Shown one piece after another: positions 34,643 through 46,410 of a stretch of DNA of 64,000 nt (positions are counted from its first letter, which is position 1; every line of letters begins with the position of its first letter). The DNA is taken from the NCBI GenBank assembly GCA_029747015.1, contig JAKOGI010000108.1, positions 131,158 through 195,157 of the forward strand, in the 5' to 3' direction. Position numbers and translations under genes: made by a program. A model generated the notes under the pieces. It saw only the letters and a list, made by a program, of their open reading frames with translations. It was not told where the DNA came from and searched no databases. This DNA comes from Carnegiea gigantea (lineage: Eukaryota > Streptophyta > Magnoliopsida > Caryophyllales > Cactaceae).

Positions 34643-35910
34643 TGTTATAAATTTACAAGCGCACGGTTAATCGTCGTAGTAATTACGCGTGTCGTCCTCA
34701 GAGATAATTGTGAATTAAATCACAAACGTAGAATCCTTACATTAACGGAACAAATAATTAGGCGAAATTACAATTATTAACTAATTTAGTCAAATTATAT
34801 TTTTCGGAAAAAAGCTAACTAAACATGTAAGCGAAACTTGAGATGATTTCCAAGTTTCCTCTATTCATGTTTTGTCTGAACTTCCAACAAGCTAGCTAAT
34901 TAAGAATCATCCATTAAGATTTGCAATCAACCTAGCCATTGCCGCCCAGGATAGGGGACTCAGACAGAGCAAATAGGAGACCAAATCAATCCTAAACCAG
35001 AACTCTAAACTCAGCAAATTGTATATATCGCAACAGGGAAAGAACAATAAGTTGAAAACTGAATCAATTGCCTTCAATACTCGAACTCGTCTGATTAAGC
35101 CAATCTCAAAACAATTTCGTGAATTCTGGAAAGAATCTTTCAAAACCTAAGCTACGAAATTGAAACAGAGCAAAAGGTGATAATTCGGAAAAGAAATCTG
35201 AAATAAACTATGTGTTGTGATTTGCTGCTACTCTCTGCTCCTTTTTAGCCCTGTTGCCTTCAGCCTCCCATTTGAAGCTCCCCCAAAAAGGCCCCTCTTC
35301 ATAGCCCCATTACTCCACTTAATTATCGAAAATGAACTCTTGAAAACTGTTGAAGTGAGGATGATGAATGGAGAGTAACAGATGCTATCAGTAATGACAA
35401 TGATTGAAGAAAGAGAGAGAGAGACTAGGCCATGGCATGTTGTGAGAAAGAAGAAGGCAATAGGCTGGGCACGCTTACTGGGCCAACGAAAAGAAGCAGA
35501 TAGGCTTAAGCTGGAAAGGGGGTATTTGGGCCGCGGAGAAATGGAGCGCAGTCCGAGAGAAGGGAAAGAAAAAAGGGGGAAGGGACCCATTGAGACTGAG
35601 AACCATTTGGGCCGCAGAAGAAACAACAAGAACAAGCCCATCGTGAAGGAAGACGAAGGAGGGAGAGAGAGCTAGGGTGGGGTCAAGTGACTAGGCCTAA
35701 TTGAGATTGGGCTCGGGACGGTTGGGCTCGACCTTCTTCATTTTCCACTTGATCCAAAGCTTCATCTGAGCTAACTATTTATTTTTTTAAAAGTTTTTAC
35801 AATTCCTACAAAATAAATAAAAATATCATTAGAGTTCTTATTTACTAATTTATTTTGAACAAATTTCAGATAATAAAAGGGTATAAATTAACAAAATTTT
35901 AGGTTGAACA
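34643..35910 (-). repeat. Tat-type 5' LTR, minus orientation
   Basis: A 1,268-bp LTR: plus start TGTTATAAATTT, plus end GGTTGAACA. Primer site adjacent at its left. The right edge abuts pararetroviral sequence whose zinc-knuckle text starts at once, so the element inserted into viral DNA. The open frames on both strands at 35228-35675 lie in U3 and are not likely genes. Confidence 0.75.
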
Positions 35911-35914
35911 GTAA

Positions 35915-36120
35915 GTGTTGGGCATGTGGGGAAATAGGGCATTATGAAAACAACGGCAGAGTATAGGAATTGTTGAGATAGTAATAGAAGATTAATATGA
36001 AGAAACGTTTTATGAAGAAACCAGTTATATGATGGAAAATGGCTAAACTAGTATAGACGACCTTCAATGAGAAGAATTCAAAGTAGATACTAAGAATGAA
36101 GATGTCAAAGGAGATTGGGT
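35915..36120 (+). pseudogene. Caulimovirid coat-protein C-terminus with zinc knuckle
   Basis: The text CWACGEIGHYENN immediately right of the Tat LTR has the Cys-x2-Cys-x4-His spacing of the caulimovirid coat-protein knuckle; the fourth ligand is lost. An acidic Glu-rich stretch with several stops follows (to about 36120). The upstream part of the gene was displaced or lost at the LTR boundary at 35910. Packaging of viral nucleic acid is the family role. Confidence 0.55.
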
Positions 36121-36149
36121 CCTTCTACAATCTAGAAAAAGTAAGTATT

Positions 36150-36530
36150 TAAAATGATGGAAGATGATTTAGAGATAAAAGATAGTGAATTTAATGTGGG
36201 AGAGGTTAATCTCATGAATTAGGAAAATGTTCTTAAGCATAAGAAGGATCGGAAATATAGATACATCCATGTTAAAAGTGTCCAAGTTCAAATTATATCA
36301 TTACAGTATTGTGGCAAGGATATCAACCTTTATGTTTTATTTTGTAATGTTAGATGTATTAAATTAAATAATCAAATTAATACATGAATAAAGACTAATT
36401 TGTGTAATGGTTCTTTGATATTCAATTGTCGACGTAGATATTACATGAGTCTAAAAGATAAGTTTTCTAAAGACTTTTTGTCATTATTAGGATGGATATG
36501 AAGGGATGAGGCTACCCACTAAGAATATTT
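36150..36530 (+). pseudogene. Caulimovirid movement-protein-like fragment
   Basis: Plus-strand text with KYRYIHVKSVQVQII near 36260, followed by INLYVLFCNVR, GSLIFNCRRRYYMSL and DKFSKDFLSLLG at the spacings seen in the 30K-type movement proteins of caulimovirids, which open plasmodesmata for cell-to-cell spread. Stops interrupt it (for example near 36384). It ends at the telomere-repeat tract. I rate it probable from motif order only; a profile search would decide. Confidence 0.5.
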
Positions 36531-36537
36531 TGAAAAA

Positions 36538-36641
36538 TAAACCCTAAACCCTAAACCCTAAACCCTAAACCCTAAACCGAACCCTGAACCCTGAACCCTG
36601 AACCCTGAACCCTAAACCCTAAACCCTAAACCCTAAACCCT
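36538..36641. repeat. Interstitial telomere-type repeats
   Basis: About 15 units of the plant telomere heptamer: CCCTAAA units, a block of four CCCTGAA variants, then CCCTAAA again, ending at CCCTCC. One boundary unit reads CCGAA. It lies between the movement-protein-like fragment and the next viral segment, so it is interstitial and not a chromosome end. Confidence 0.95.
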
Positions 36642-36649
36642 CCAATGTA

Positions 36650-37547
36650 AAACATTCAAAAGATAAAGCCTAATCAATAAGAGAAAAAATTTGATAGGTC
36701 TTAGACAGCTAGCTTTGCAAATCCAACAAAAATCAACAAGAAAAATAATGTAAAATTAATGAGAATGAAAAAAATATCATAAAACCTAATTATTAAGAAG
36801 TATGAATGCAAGATTAGAATAGGAATAAGGATCTTCTACAACTACAGAAGATGTTAAGGAAGATGATACAATTAGTATAACTAGTTAAATGAGTAGAATG
36901 AGTTTTGAACCTGCAAAAAACAGTGTAAATTGAAGAATGAGTTTGGTTAAAAAAATCATTGACTATAAAATAAGGACCATAGTGGACCTATTTATCAGGA
37001 TGAATTAGTCAAAAGTATGACTATGAAGATATGTTATGTAATCACCAATATAATCCTGATAGCATTTGTATCCCAATAAATATATGCTTAGAGATATATA
37101 TAATAAATATGAATTTTCTTCTTACATCAATAGTAATTGTTCTGTCTGTTTTGGGAAAAAAAAAATATCCATCTCCGGCATATATTCATAAAGAAAAAAA
37201 TGAGTCCTTTATAAGTAAGAATAGTTGATAATAGTATAATAAGTCACAATGAAGCCACAAAAGGGTTATCCATTGAAATAGAAGGAATCAAATGCATTAT
37301 ACCAATTATATCAGCTACAGATCAACCATCTCATTATATAATTATTGAAAATAACTTTTAAAGACTGCTCTCCATGCACACAGACCACATACCAAATTGT
37401 ATTCACAATAAATGATCACATAGTTCCTATTAACAAATTAAATAGGGCATATACTCATCAAAAGATTAAGTTTACATGTAGTTAGCATGGTGATAAGGTA
37501 ATCCCCGCACAATGTGAAGTAGCAATAACAATCTCACTGTTTGAGTT
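36650..37547 (+). pseudogene. Caulimovirid segment, protease-like at right
   Basis: AT-rich and mostly unreadable until about 37240, where EATKGLSIEIEGIKCIIPII appears, followed by DQPSHYIIIENNF, resembling the region around the aspartic protease that precedes RT in caulimovirid polyproteins. I cannot see the catalytic Asp-Thr/Ser-Gly with confidence. The gypsy LTR at 37548 cuts it. The sequence resumes at 43785. Confidence 0.45.
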
Positions 37548-38214
37548 TGTAAATACAAATTTCGAGACTAAAAATAAATTAAGACAAGAAATGTGGACAA
37601 ATTTAATTTGTATTGATTTCAGAAAATATGAGTACAATTTTTGTGTACTTGTTACAAATAAACAAATAAAAGTCCTCTAATTCGATCTCCAATTTGTACT
37701 TAAAAGAGGGTTATTTGACTTGAATCTCGATCAAATTGATTCATTTGACTTCCTTTGAATGAACTTCAATGAAATTTGATATTGAGAGAGCGCCTAAGAG
37801 GCTTAATCTCAATCAAGACGAGTTTTCTTTGATCTTTGATGGTAGACGGCACGTGCTGTAATGGTGCTTTTTGTCTTTCTTTAGAGAAATTAGCCCTTTA
37901 AGTCTTCATAATGCCTTTAGAGTGAATGAATCTTTCACCTTCAGAGTAGCAAGGAGTAGTGCTCTATTTATAGGGAAAGAATCCACCTCCCCTTACTAGG
38001 GTTTGTGACTTATTCGCCTTCTTGAGCCGTTGATTAACCTTTGACTTGTTAGTCAATTTGACTTTTAATTTCACAATCATTTGGGCCATGACTTGGTAGC
38101 CGATTCGACCCAATTTATTAAATAAATTAAATTAATTAAATGGGTTGACCCAAATAATCAATTTATATTTATTTTTATAATGTGGTATTTATTACTAAAT
38201 TTCCTGTGCCTGCA
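37548..38214 (-). repeat. Gag-only gypsy 3' LTR (left)
   Basis: A 667-bp LTR matching 43124-43784. Plus start TGTAAATACAAATT, plus end TGTGCCTGCA. The minus-strand TATA box TATAAATAG lies at plus 37965-37973. Differences from the other copy are substitutions plus small indels, so the insertion is not very recent. Confidence 0.9.
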
Positions 38215-38875
38215 AATTGCTCCCTCGAGATTAAGTCACGTACACAATCTTGGTGTTTAAGCGTGACTGATGTCTCGATTTTTTTTCTTTTATTCTGAGT
38301 GAGCCCTGCATTATATTCGATGTAATCTTATAAGATGCAATCTTCAATATATTATCTCTCTTGCCCAAGATATGAAGATTTATTAACAAAGGTAATGTCC
38401 CTTCCCTTAATTTGAAGAATACATTCTTTATATATTCTTTGCATGACTTCTCCCCTATCCCTCTCTCGGCAGTAGCCAGCAGTAAGATTCATCGCAGTGA
38501 AATTGGGGAGCGTTAAGGAGTGGCTACAAAGGCAACGTTGAGCAGTAGCAACAATTCATTGTCAATAGTCTAATGAAGCAACACTTGAAGGTAATTTCAT
38601 CCTTAATTCTCCTCCCCTACGGCCGCTTTCTTCTACGTTTCCTCTACTGTAGGTTTTTTTTTTTCCATTGGCTTCCCTTTGCGCCGCTTTTCTTTGTGTT
38701 TCTTCTTCTTTTGGGCGTATAATGCCCCCCCTTTTTTTGCTTAGATAATATAGACTTGAAATACAATTTGTATTTTTTCTAGCTTGTTTGTCTCAATGAA
38801 GGTCATTTTACAAATTTATACAACATTGCTAATTCTTTGTTTCCTGTTGGAATTTGCAATAATTTGTTGTAGTCG

Positions 38876-39835
38876 ATTTTTGAATGTATAATCCTTTGGT
38901 TACATCAACAGGTTAACATTGAATTCTCCTAAGGCGAACTTCCCAAAGGTGAAAATTCTCCACAAGACGAATTTTGATTTAATATCGGTTTAACCTTTAA
39001 ATGTATAACCCTTTTGGGTGTATCAACGGGTTAACCATGAATCTTCCTAAGGCGAACTTCCCAAAGGTGAAAGTTCTCGACAAGGCAAATTTTGATTTAA
39101 TATCGGTTAACTTTTGAAACCCTTTTGGGTGCATCAACGGGTTAACCTTGAATCCTCCTAAGGCGAACTTCCCAAAGGAGAAAATTCTCGACAAGACAAA
39201 TTTTGATTTAATATCGGTTAACCTTCGAATGTATAACCCTTTTGGGAGTATCAACGGATTAACCTTGAATCCTTCTAAGGTGAAAATTCTCGACAAGGAA
39301 AATTTTGATTTAATATCGGTTAACCTTTGAATGTTTAACCCTTTTGGGTGTATCAACGGGTTGATCTTGAATCGTCCTAAGGCGAAAATCCTTCAAACGG
39401 GAATTTGACTTGATTATAGGCTAACATTTGAATGTCTAACCTTTTTGGGTGCATCAACGGGTTAAACTTGAATTCTCCTAAGATGAAAATCCTCCAAAGA
39501 TGAAAATCCTCCAAACGCGAATTTAACTTGGTTATGGGTTAAACTTTGAATGTCTAACCCTTTTGGGTACATCGACGGGTTAACCTTGAATCCTTCTAAA
39601 GCGAAAATCCTCCAAAGATGAAAATCCTCCAAAGGCGAATTTGACTTGATTATGGGTTAACCTTTGAATGTCTAACTCTTTTGGGTACATTAACGGGTTA
39701 ACCTTGAGTTTTCTCCTAAGGCAAACTTCCAAAGGCAAAAATTCACAAGAGGGGAATTTGACTTGATTATCAGTTAACGTTTGAATGTCTGACACTTTTG
39801 AGTATATTAACGGGTTAACCTTGAATTTTCAAAGA
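38876..39835 (-). repeat. Tandem array of about 100-120-bp units in the gypsy internal region
   Basis: About eight imperfect units, each holding CCCTTTTGGG followed by ATCAACGGGTTAACC and CTCCTAAGGCGAA-like text. The phrase recurs near 39008, 39120, 39237, 39347, 39450, 39558, 39680 and 39797. On the minus strand part of the array is an open frame (38997-39356) encoding a repeated peptide around HPKGL-IQRLTDIKSKF. Location downstream of gag in a pol-less element suggests expansion of non-coding or former coding filler. Confidence 0.85.
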
Positions 39836-40189
39836 AGATCTGCATTGCCTATGTGACCAACTTTAATAAGACTATATCGCACATGTTAAGTAATAACATA
39901 ATTTTTTTGTCATGCTTTTGCAGGTTTGTCATTTAAAATGTCGGATGCTTCAAGCTTTAGACTAACTGGATCATGTTCTCTGTGACTTGCCACGAGCAAT
40001 ACGAACGTTTTTTTTCATCCCTGGAGAGGTCCACCTTGAGTGACCTTCCTTATTTTTCTCGCCTCTGGATACCTGCCTATGCTGGTCTGGCTTTGGTGAC
40101 TTTCCTTATTATAAATATGGAGGTCACCTTGTTGTCGTCATCAACTCAAATAAGGACACTCTATAATTTGAAGGTGAAGGCTACCAATT

Positions 40190-40500
40190 TAAAAAGCACC
40201 AATATGCTGTTGTCGCCCCCCAATTTGAGAGAGGAGGCTTATGTTGCCGCTTCAACCAACTGGAAGGAGGAGGCTATGTTGTCATTGTTACCAACTTGAA
40301 AGAGAAGGCTATGTTGTCATTGTTACCAACTTGAAGGAGGGGCCTATGTCGCCACATAAAGGAGGAGGTATGGCACCGTCGCTACCAACTTGACGGACAA
40401 AGTGTTGATGCTAAGTCGAAGAGAAGGTGGACATTTTGAACAAAGAGGCTCTAGTACTATTATCACCAAGTGAAAGGAAGGGACATATGTCACCATTGCC
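40190..40500. repeat. Short degenerate repeats
   Basis: Repeated phrase TATGTTGTCATTGTTACCAA with AACTTGAA and GGAGG blocks at roughly 45-bp spacing (for example near 40271 and 40308), decaying to the right. It belongs to the internal region of the gag-only gypsy element. Confidence 0.65.
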
Positions 40501-40559
40501 CACAATTTGAATGAGTCTTAAGAATCTGCAACACTTTTGTGACAATTTAAAGTCTGCTT

Positions 40560-41400
40560 AGATTACATAAATGTTTGCTCAATGACTTGAGAGTCAGCAA
40601 CTTCGATGATTTGGGGGTCTTAAGCTTCGAAGACTTAAGCTCTTCTTAAACTTCAAGAAGTCTTAGACTTTTGATAACTTGATAGCTTTAAGCTTCGGAG
40701 TCTTTATCTTTGCGGACTTAGGAGTCTTACTTTGGATGAATTTAGAGTCTTTACTTTCAATGACTTTGGCATCTTAAACTTTGAAGACTTGGGGCTCTTT
40801 GTCCTCGGTGACTTGGATTTCTTTAATTTCGATGACTTGAAAGTCTTAAACTTGGGACACTTGGTTGTCTTTAATTTTGATGACTTGAGAGTCTTTGTCT
40901 TCAATAACATGTGAGTCTTGAACTTGGGAGACTTAAGAGTCTTTAATTTTGATGACTTGAGAGTCTTTATCTTCGATGAATTGAGAGTCTTGAACTTGGG
41001 AGACTTAATTGTCTTCAATTTTCATGATTTGAAAGTCTTTATCTTCGATGACTTGTGAGTCTTGAACTTGGGAGACTTAAGAGTCTTTAATATTGATGAC
41101 TTGGGAGTCTTTATCTTTAATGACTTGTGAATCTTGAACTTAGGAGACTTAAGAGTCTTTAATTTTGATGACTTAAGAGTCCTTATCTTGAATGACTTGA
41201 GGGTCTTGAACTTGGGAGACTTAATTGTCTTTAATTTTGACGACTTGAGAGCCTTGCGGGCGACTTGATAGTTTGTGCTGACTTGAGAGTCTAGAAGTTT
41301 GGACTTAGAAGTCTTAAGGGTGACTTGAGAAGTCTTAAGGGTGACTTGAGAGTCAAGATTATTTTGTGACTTGGGAGTCTTTAAAGTCAAAGTTTTTTTG
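40560..41400 (-). repeat. 24-bp minisatellite encoding Lys-rich octapeptide repeats
   Basis: Units of about 24 bp (GACTTGAGAGTCTT-like, alternating with AACTTGGGAGACTT-like) fill the stretch. On the minus strand they encode octapeptides of the form K-T-x-K-S-(S/P)-K-(L/F/I) in two open frames, 41022-41390 (122 codons) and 40704-41018 (104 codons), separated by a stop but in register. The product would be strongly basic with KSPK motifs like those of linker histones or other DNA-binding tails. Whether it is translated, perhaps as a gag extension, is unknown. Confidence 0.85.
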
Positions 41401-41482
41401 TGACTTAAAAGTCTTCATCCTAAATGCTAATTTTGGGTTGCTCCTCTTGCAAAGCATTTTCCAATATGATCTTAAAAGACGA

Positions 41483-43110
41483 TCAATCAAATTCTTCGGT
41501 GTCTTCTTCGTCTAATGTGATCTTTCCTTCATTTGCAAGTTGTGGGACTTGTCCCCTAAATGCCTTGTACTTCTCTATTGGATGACTGATGATCTTGTGA
41601 TACTTGCAATATTTGGGGTCATCAGTTCTTCCAATTTCTTCAGGACACCTTAACTCTGGGAGTTCTACAAGTTCTTTCTCAAGAAGTTTTTCAAGCATTT
41701 TTGGTGCATCATACTCGGAATAAGAATATTCATTCTTTTCAGAGTCTCTTACCATGGAGCTTCTATTTTTTGACAATGCCATTAATTCACCATCATCGAC
41801 TTGTCTTCCCTAGTAGGGGATTGTAAGCTCCATATCGTGAGCTTGTGTTACTAATTTTTGGAAAGTTTTGGGTTTGTTTACCTGCACAGCGTATAAGATA
41901 TCCATTTCAATCCTTGAGCACACATCTCAATAGCAGAAGATTCAGGCAAGTGATCCTTACACTTCAACAAGAGGGCACGCCAATAATTGATATAATTTAT
42001 GACTGGCTCTTCATCCCCTTGCCTAGTATTAGTCAACTCATTTATGCTGACCACACGGCGTGTGCTATAGAAGCGATTCAAAAATTCATTTTTCATTTGC
42101 CCCCAGCTATCGATGGATGCAGAAGCAAGGTTTGCGTACCAATCAAACGCAAGACCTTTAAGAGATCGCACGAATTACTTTACTAAGAGGTCACCACCCG
42201 TGCCAGCTTTATTACAAGTCTTGATGAAGTGCGCTACATGCTACTTCGGGTTCCCTTTGCCATCAAATTGATGAAAGCTTAGAGGTTGGAATCCCTGAGG
42301 CATCCACAGTGCATCAATCCTTTCCATATAAGGCTTGCTGTAACGATGAGTTCTGTAAGAACTTCCTTCTAGATGGTTCTTTATCTCATCCGTTATCAAG
42401 TTTCAAATTTGTCAATTGACATTGTATTCAAGGTTGAATCATTCTTTGGATTGGGCTCATCGTCAGATTCCTTGCTACGATTGGACTCTTTGTCAGAATC
42501 TTCACCGCCTGAGCCTTTGTTTGAGGTTTCAGATGACCGCTTTTCCAGCTTCTTTTTGAAATCAGCAATCTACTTATTTTGACGCTCAATTTGAGCATCC
42601 TTTTCTTCACTGCCCTTAGAGAGTCTTTGCAAAGATGCCTTCATGTTTGCCAATGCTTCCTCCAAGTTGATAGCCTCTATCACCATGGTCATACTCCTCA
42701 TCGAAGGGTTGGAAGACAGAGTAGGGTTAGCATTCACCCAGTCTATAGGGTGGAGTTTTCCTCCTATTAAAGACAGTAAACGGTTCCAGCTTCAAATTAG
42801 AAAGAAAAGCAGTTTGATTGACTCCATCAATATGTAAATTGGAGCAAAATTTTTGAATTTTATGTGACTGCAAAGTCAAAGCCACAACTTATTGTTTTGG
42901 GGTAGTAACTTTGGTCATACTTCCAATCATCACTCCAATGCTTTGATTGCCAGATGCAATACTAGCCTTTGCGGATCTTTCATATGTAGATCCGATAGCT
43001 TCCCGCTTCGAAGATTGAAGGATGGCATTTTCAAGAATCATGTCTTTATCAAAGGAATGTAGAATTTGTTTGCTTTGAGAAAAAGATGAGAGGTAGAGAG
43101 GTCCCACCGG
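41483..43110 (-). pseudogene. Gag of the gypsy element
   Basis: On the minus strand, text begins right after the primer site (MARPVGPLYLSSFSQSKQ, 43119). After a low-complexity linker comes the gag core MRSLKGLAFDWYANLA with SWGQMKNEFLNRF (41878-42171). A C-terminal module with PKYCKYHKIISHPIEKYKAF (41483-41782) follows, resembling the histidine/cysteine knuckle of a plant gypsy gag group with one Cys replaced by Tyr. Frame changes and stops separate the three blocks. It would form the capsid. No protease or RT follows; instead the frame region runs toward the Lys-rich repeats. Confidence 0.8.
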
Positions 43111-43118
43111 GCGTGCCA
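43101..43118 (-). promoter_or_regulatory. Gypsy primer-binding site
   Basis: The minus strand reads TGGCACGCCCGGTGGGAC, a tRNA-complementary primer site of a type common in plant gypsy elements (often with CCAGTGGG). It starts a few bases from the LTR at 43124 and fixes element orientation. The tRNA is not assigned with certainty. Confidence 0.75.
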
Positions 43119-43123
43119 AAATT

Positions 43124-43784
43124 TATAAACACAAATTTTGATCCTAAAAATAAATTAAGACAAGAAATGTGGACAAATTTAATTTTGTATTGATTTCGAA
43201 AAATATAGGTACAATCTCTATGCATTTGTTACAAATAAGCAAATAAAAGTCCTCTGATTCGATCTCCAATTTGTGTGTGAAAGAGGGTCGATTGACTTGA
43301 ATCCCGATCAAGTTGATTGATTTGACTTTCTTTGAATGAACTTCAATAAATTTGAAAGATGGCCTAAGAGGCTTGATCTCAATCAAGATGAGTTTTCTTT
43401 AATCTTCGATGGTAGACGGCACATGCTTTAATGGCGTTTGTTGTCGTCCTTTAGAGAAATTAGCCCTTTGAGTCTTCAAAATGCCTTCGGAGTGAATGAG
43501 CCTTCCACCTCCTAAGTAGTGCAGAGTAGTGCTCTATTTAAAGGGAAAGAATCCACCTTCTCTTACTAGGCTTTGTGACTTATTCACCTTCCTGGGCCGT
43601 TGTTTGACTGTTGACTTGTTAGTCAATTTGACTTTTGATTTGACAGTCATTTGGGTCATGACTTGGTAGCCGATTCGACCCAATTTATTAAATAAATAAA
43701 ATTAATTAAATGGGTTGACCCACATAATCAATTTATATTTATTTTTATAACGTGGTACTTATTACTAAATTTTCTGTGCCTATA
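43124..43784 (-). repeat. Gag-only gypsy 5' LTR (right)
   Basis: About 661 bp, matching 37548-38214. The terminal bases decayed (TATAAACAC at the plus start, CTATA at the plus end). The TATA-like element reads TTTAAATA on the minus strand, near plus 43535. Pararetroviral sequence starts directly after it. Confidence 0.88.
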
Positions 43785-45290
43785 GGGTCATGTATTAAAG
43801 AGCAGATTCTTGAACAACAAGAAAAACTATGCAAACAACTTTGTTCTAGTAATCGGTCAAAATTTTAGGGTAAAGATTGGACATTTGCAAAGATTGCTTT
43901 GTTAAGTTGGAACAATATTATCTGAGTCAAACAATGTTGTATACACATCAAGATATATAAGAATTTGATAAACAAAGCAAAGAACTTTTGGATAAAGGGT
44001 TAGTAAGGAATAATACGAGCTCTTACACAAGCCCTGCTTTCTTGGTGAGGAATCATGCTAAAGGAAAAAGAAGAAAAGGTAGAATAGTATTAATTATAAA
44101 AAGCATAATGATAATACTGTCCTTGATAGTTGTTATATTCCTTATGAAATAGTTCTTTTCAATATAATTCAACAAGCTTCTTGGGTCTCGAAAATGAACT
44201 ATAAAAGCGGATACTTATAGATAAAAATGGATGCTAAAAGTATTCCTTTAACTACTTCTGGTGCCCCTTGAGGACATTACTAATGGATAATGAGGTCATT
44301 TAGTCTTAGAAAGCACCTCAAATATTCCAAACAAAAATAGGTAACATCTTCAAAGATCTCAATAACTGTTGGTATTGTCCACTTTACATCGATGATATTC
44401 TTAACCTTTCTAAGACCATAGAACAATGCAAAGATGATGTTTTAGCTATCATCCAAAGATGCATTGATCCTGGTATTATCTTTGGTAAAAACTAGTGCGT
44501 TTATGCTAAACAAGAAATCGAATTTTTAGGTCTATAAATAAAAACTAGACAAACAATTCTACAAGGTGTTATTTTAGAAAAATTAGAGAATTTTTCTGAT
44601 AATATTGAAGACTAGAAGCAATCAAAAAGGTTTCTTAGATGTTTTACATATGCCTTAGATTTTAATAAAATTTAGCTAAATTGAAAAAATTAGTATAAAA
44701 GAAACTTAAGAAAGAAGTAAGTGAGACATGAGCCCCTAGTGATTTAAAGATTGTTCAAAATGTCAAAAATATATGGAAAAATCCTCATGTTCTTAATTAA
44801 CTTACCTCATGGAGAAGATGATTTGATTCTTGAGATAGATGTCAACAACGAGCACTGTAGTGCAGCACTTAAAATCAATGAATGAGAAAACCTACAAATA
44901 TTGCAGTGAAAGTTTTAATAAAGCAAAATACAACCATCCCACAATGAAAAAAGAAATCTCACTAGTCATAAAGAGAAATTTAAAAAAAATAATGTTTTTA
45001 TCTCTAAAACCTTTTTTTCAGCAACACATTTTGTGAAAATGAATTTATCAAATATGTAAGTGTAAGGGCGAGCCTTCTTTGGCAATTATAGTGTAACCAA
45101 TTTTCTTTCTCTATTGAACATATATAGGGATCGAAGAATTCTCTGGCTGATAGTTTAACTTTTGAGCCTATTAATGGTGATCATCCGAGCAAAACTTCCA
45201 TCAAAAAAGAGGAAATCTTAAATGAAATGTCATTATTTCAAGAACAGGTCTCTCCATTTGGTAGAATTCTTATGGATATTTTTTAATTTC
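43785..45290 (+). pseudogene. Caulimovirid reverse transcriptase and RNase H remnant
   Basis: Plus-strand text, broken by many stops, shows in order: KELLDKGLVRNNTSSYTSPAF (about 43985), the RT catalytic YIDDILNLSKT near 44378, EIEFLGL near 44518, RNase H text in SFNKAKYNHPTMKKEI near 44910, and KNSLADSLTFEPINGD near 45130. The order and wording are those of caulimovirid RT-RNase H, which copies the viral pregenomic RNA. It is degraded and cannot be functional. The protease-like portion lies left of the gypsy insertion. Confidence 0.8.
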
Positions 45291-46300
45291 ATACAAAAGT
45301 AGATCATGCCTTGGGATGTTGTCTTCTACCTATCTAATGGTACAGAGATTAACCTTATAGAATTATAAATGAATCACTTAAGGTGTCCTTATGATGTCCA
45401 AACAAAAATAAGTGCCTATGTTTAAGAAAAATGGTTTAACGACTAGTACACAGACTGCATCAACTGCTAAAATCATTATTTCTATAATGTTTGAGAATCA
45501 CAAAGTACTATGGTCTTCTTTCCTGGTAGATCTAGAGTTGGTGGTGTTAGATTCTCAACAAATTTAATCTCTTTTCATAATCCTATCATGAAAGCCTGGG
45601 AATATAGGGTGGTAGCTTACCTTATAGAAATCCATGATCCAAAGTGTCCATTCTTTTCAAATTTAACTAAGTTTCAAAAGTGTAAGTTTAAAATAATCCA
45701 TTAGATTTGTACATCTCCTAATAGTCTAACAAAAGCCCTTGAAAACAGAAGTCTGTATATTGAAGTGCATTGTGGATTGCTTAGGGCTGAAAATGGAAAG
45801 GCAAAATCAGCTCATTATCTTATTTAATTATTAATCTAAATAATCCTGATAATCAACGACAAGAATGGTTTTAAGAGTGATAAGAAATAGTTAGTGATGC
45901 TGCATTAGGAAGAGCCATTGGGTTTTACAATGTTTCTCATCAAATGTGGACATTAATTGAATGAGGAAAGCTACTAATGTATTGTAGAAACACTACTTTC
46001 GTTTATCATAGTGAATTTCAACTAGTATATGAAGTTGAAAGCAGCTACATTCGATGTTTTTGATTATCCGATTGATGTCAGAGGTGGAAAACTCTTATCA
46101 TAAAAAGCAAAATAATATCTATATGATTTATTTGAAAAATGAGATCCAGAACATCTTGAATTGGATGAATATTTGTTGACCATAGAACAATGTTGGGCTT
46201 GAATACATAATTGGAGTAGAAAGCATGCAAAATCTCAGCATGGATGACTAGTCCTATCTGCATTCAGTACTCTAAAAAAGTTATTATACCATTATGTATT
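45290..46300 (+). pseudogene. Caulimovirid region downstream of RT, possible transactivator position
   Basis: A short open frame at 45510-45704 (64 codons) and broken text after it lie between RNase H and the viral promoter, the place of the transactivator/viroplasmin gene in cavemo-like viruses. I do not recognise a diagnostic motif, so identity rests on position only. Confidence 0.3.
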
Positions 46301-46410
46301 ATTTTGTCAGAGCATGAAGTTAGAGTAATAATATAGTCTACTGTAGCCATGTGAGAGTGTCATGTAACAGTATATATACTGTAACAATTAGTGTAGCCTA
46401 TGTATCGCCT

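Larger units (their letters stand above)
37548..43784 (-). mobile_element. Gag-only Ty3/gypsy element inserted in the pararetrovirus
   Basis: LTRs at 37548-38214 and 43124-43784 align throughout. A primer site (minus TGGCACGCCCGGTGGGAC, 43101-43118) sits next to the right LTR and a purine-rich GAGGGAGC next to the left. The internal region of about 4.9 kb holds gag on the minus strand, then Lys-rich minisatellite repeats and a longer tandem-repeat array, with no protease, RT or integrase text. It is a non-autonomous element. 5-bp flanks GAGTT/GGGTC are a poor match, so the target duplication is uncertain. Pararetroviral sequence lies on both sides. Confidence 0.85.

Noticed and set aside
36538..36641. 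Chromosome end
   Set aside because: The repeats are few, variant-rich and flanked by viral DNA on both sides, so they are interstitial.
38876..41400. CRISPR-like array
   Set aside because: The repeats have no constant-length spacers, belong to a plant retroelement and have no associated genes.
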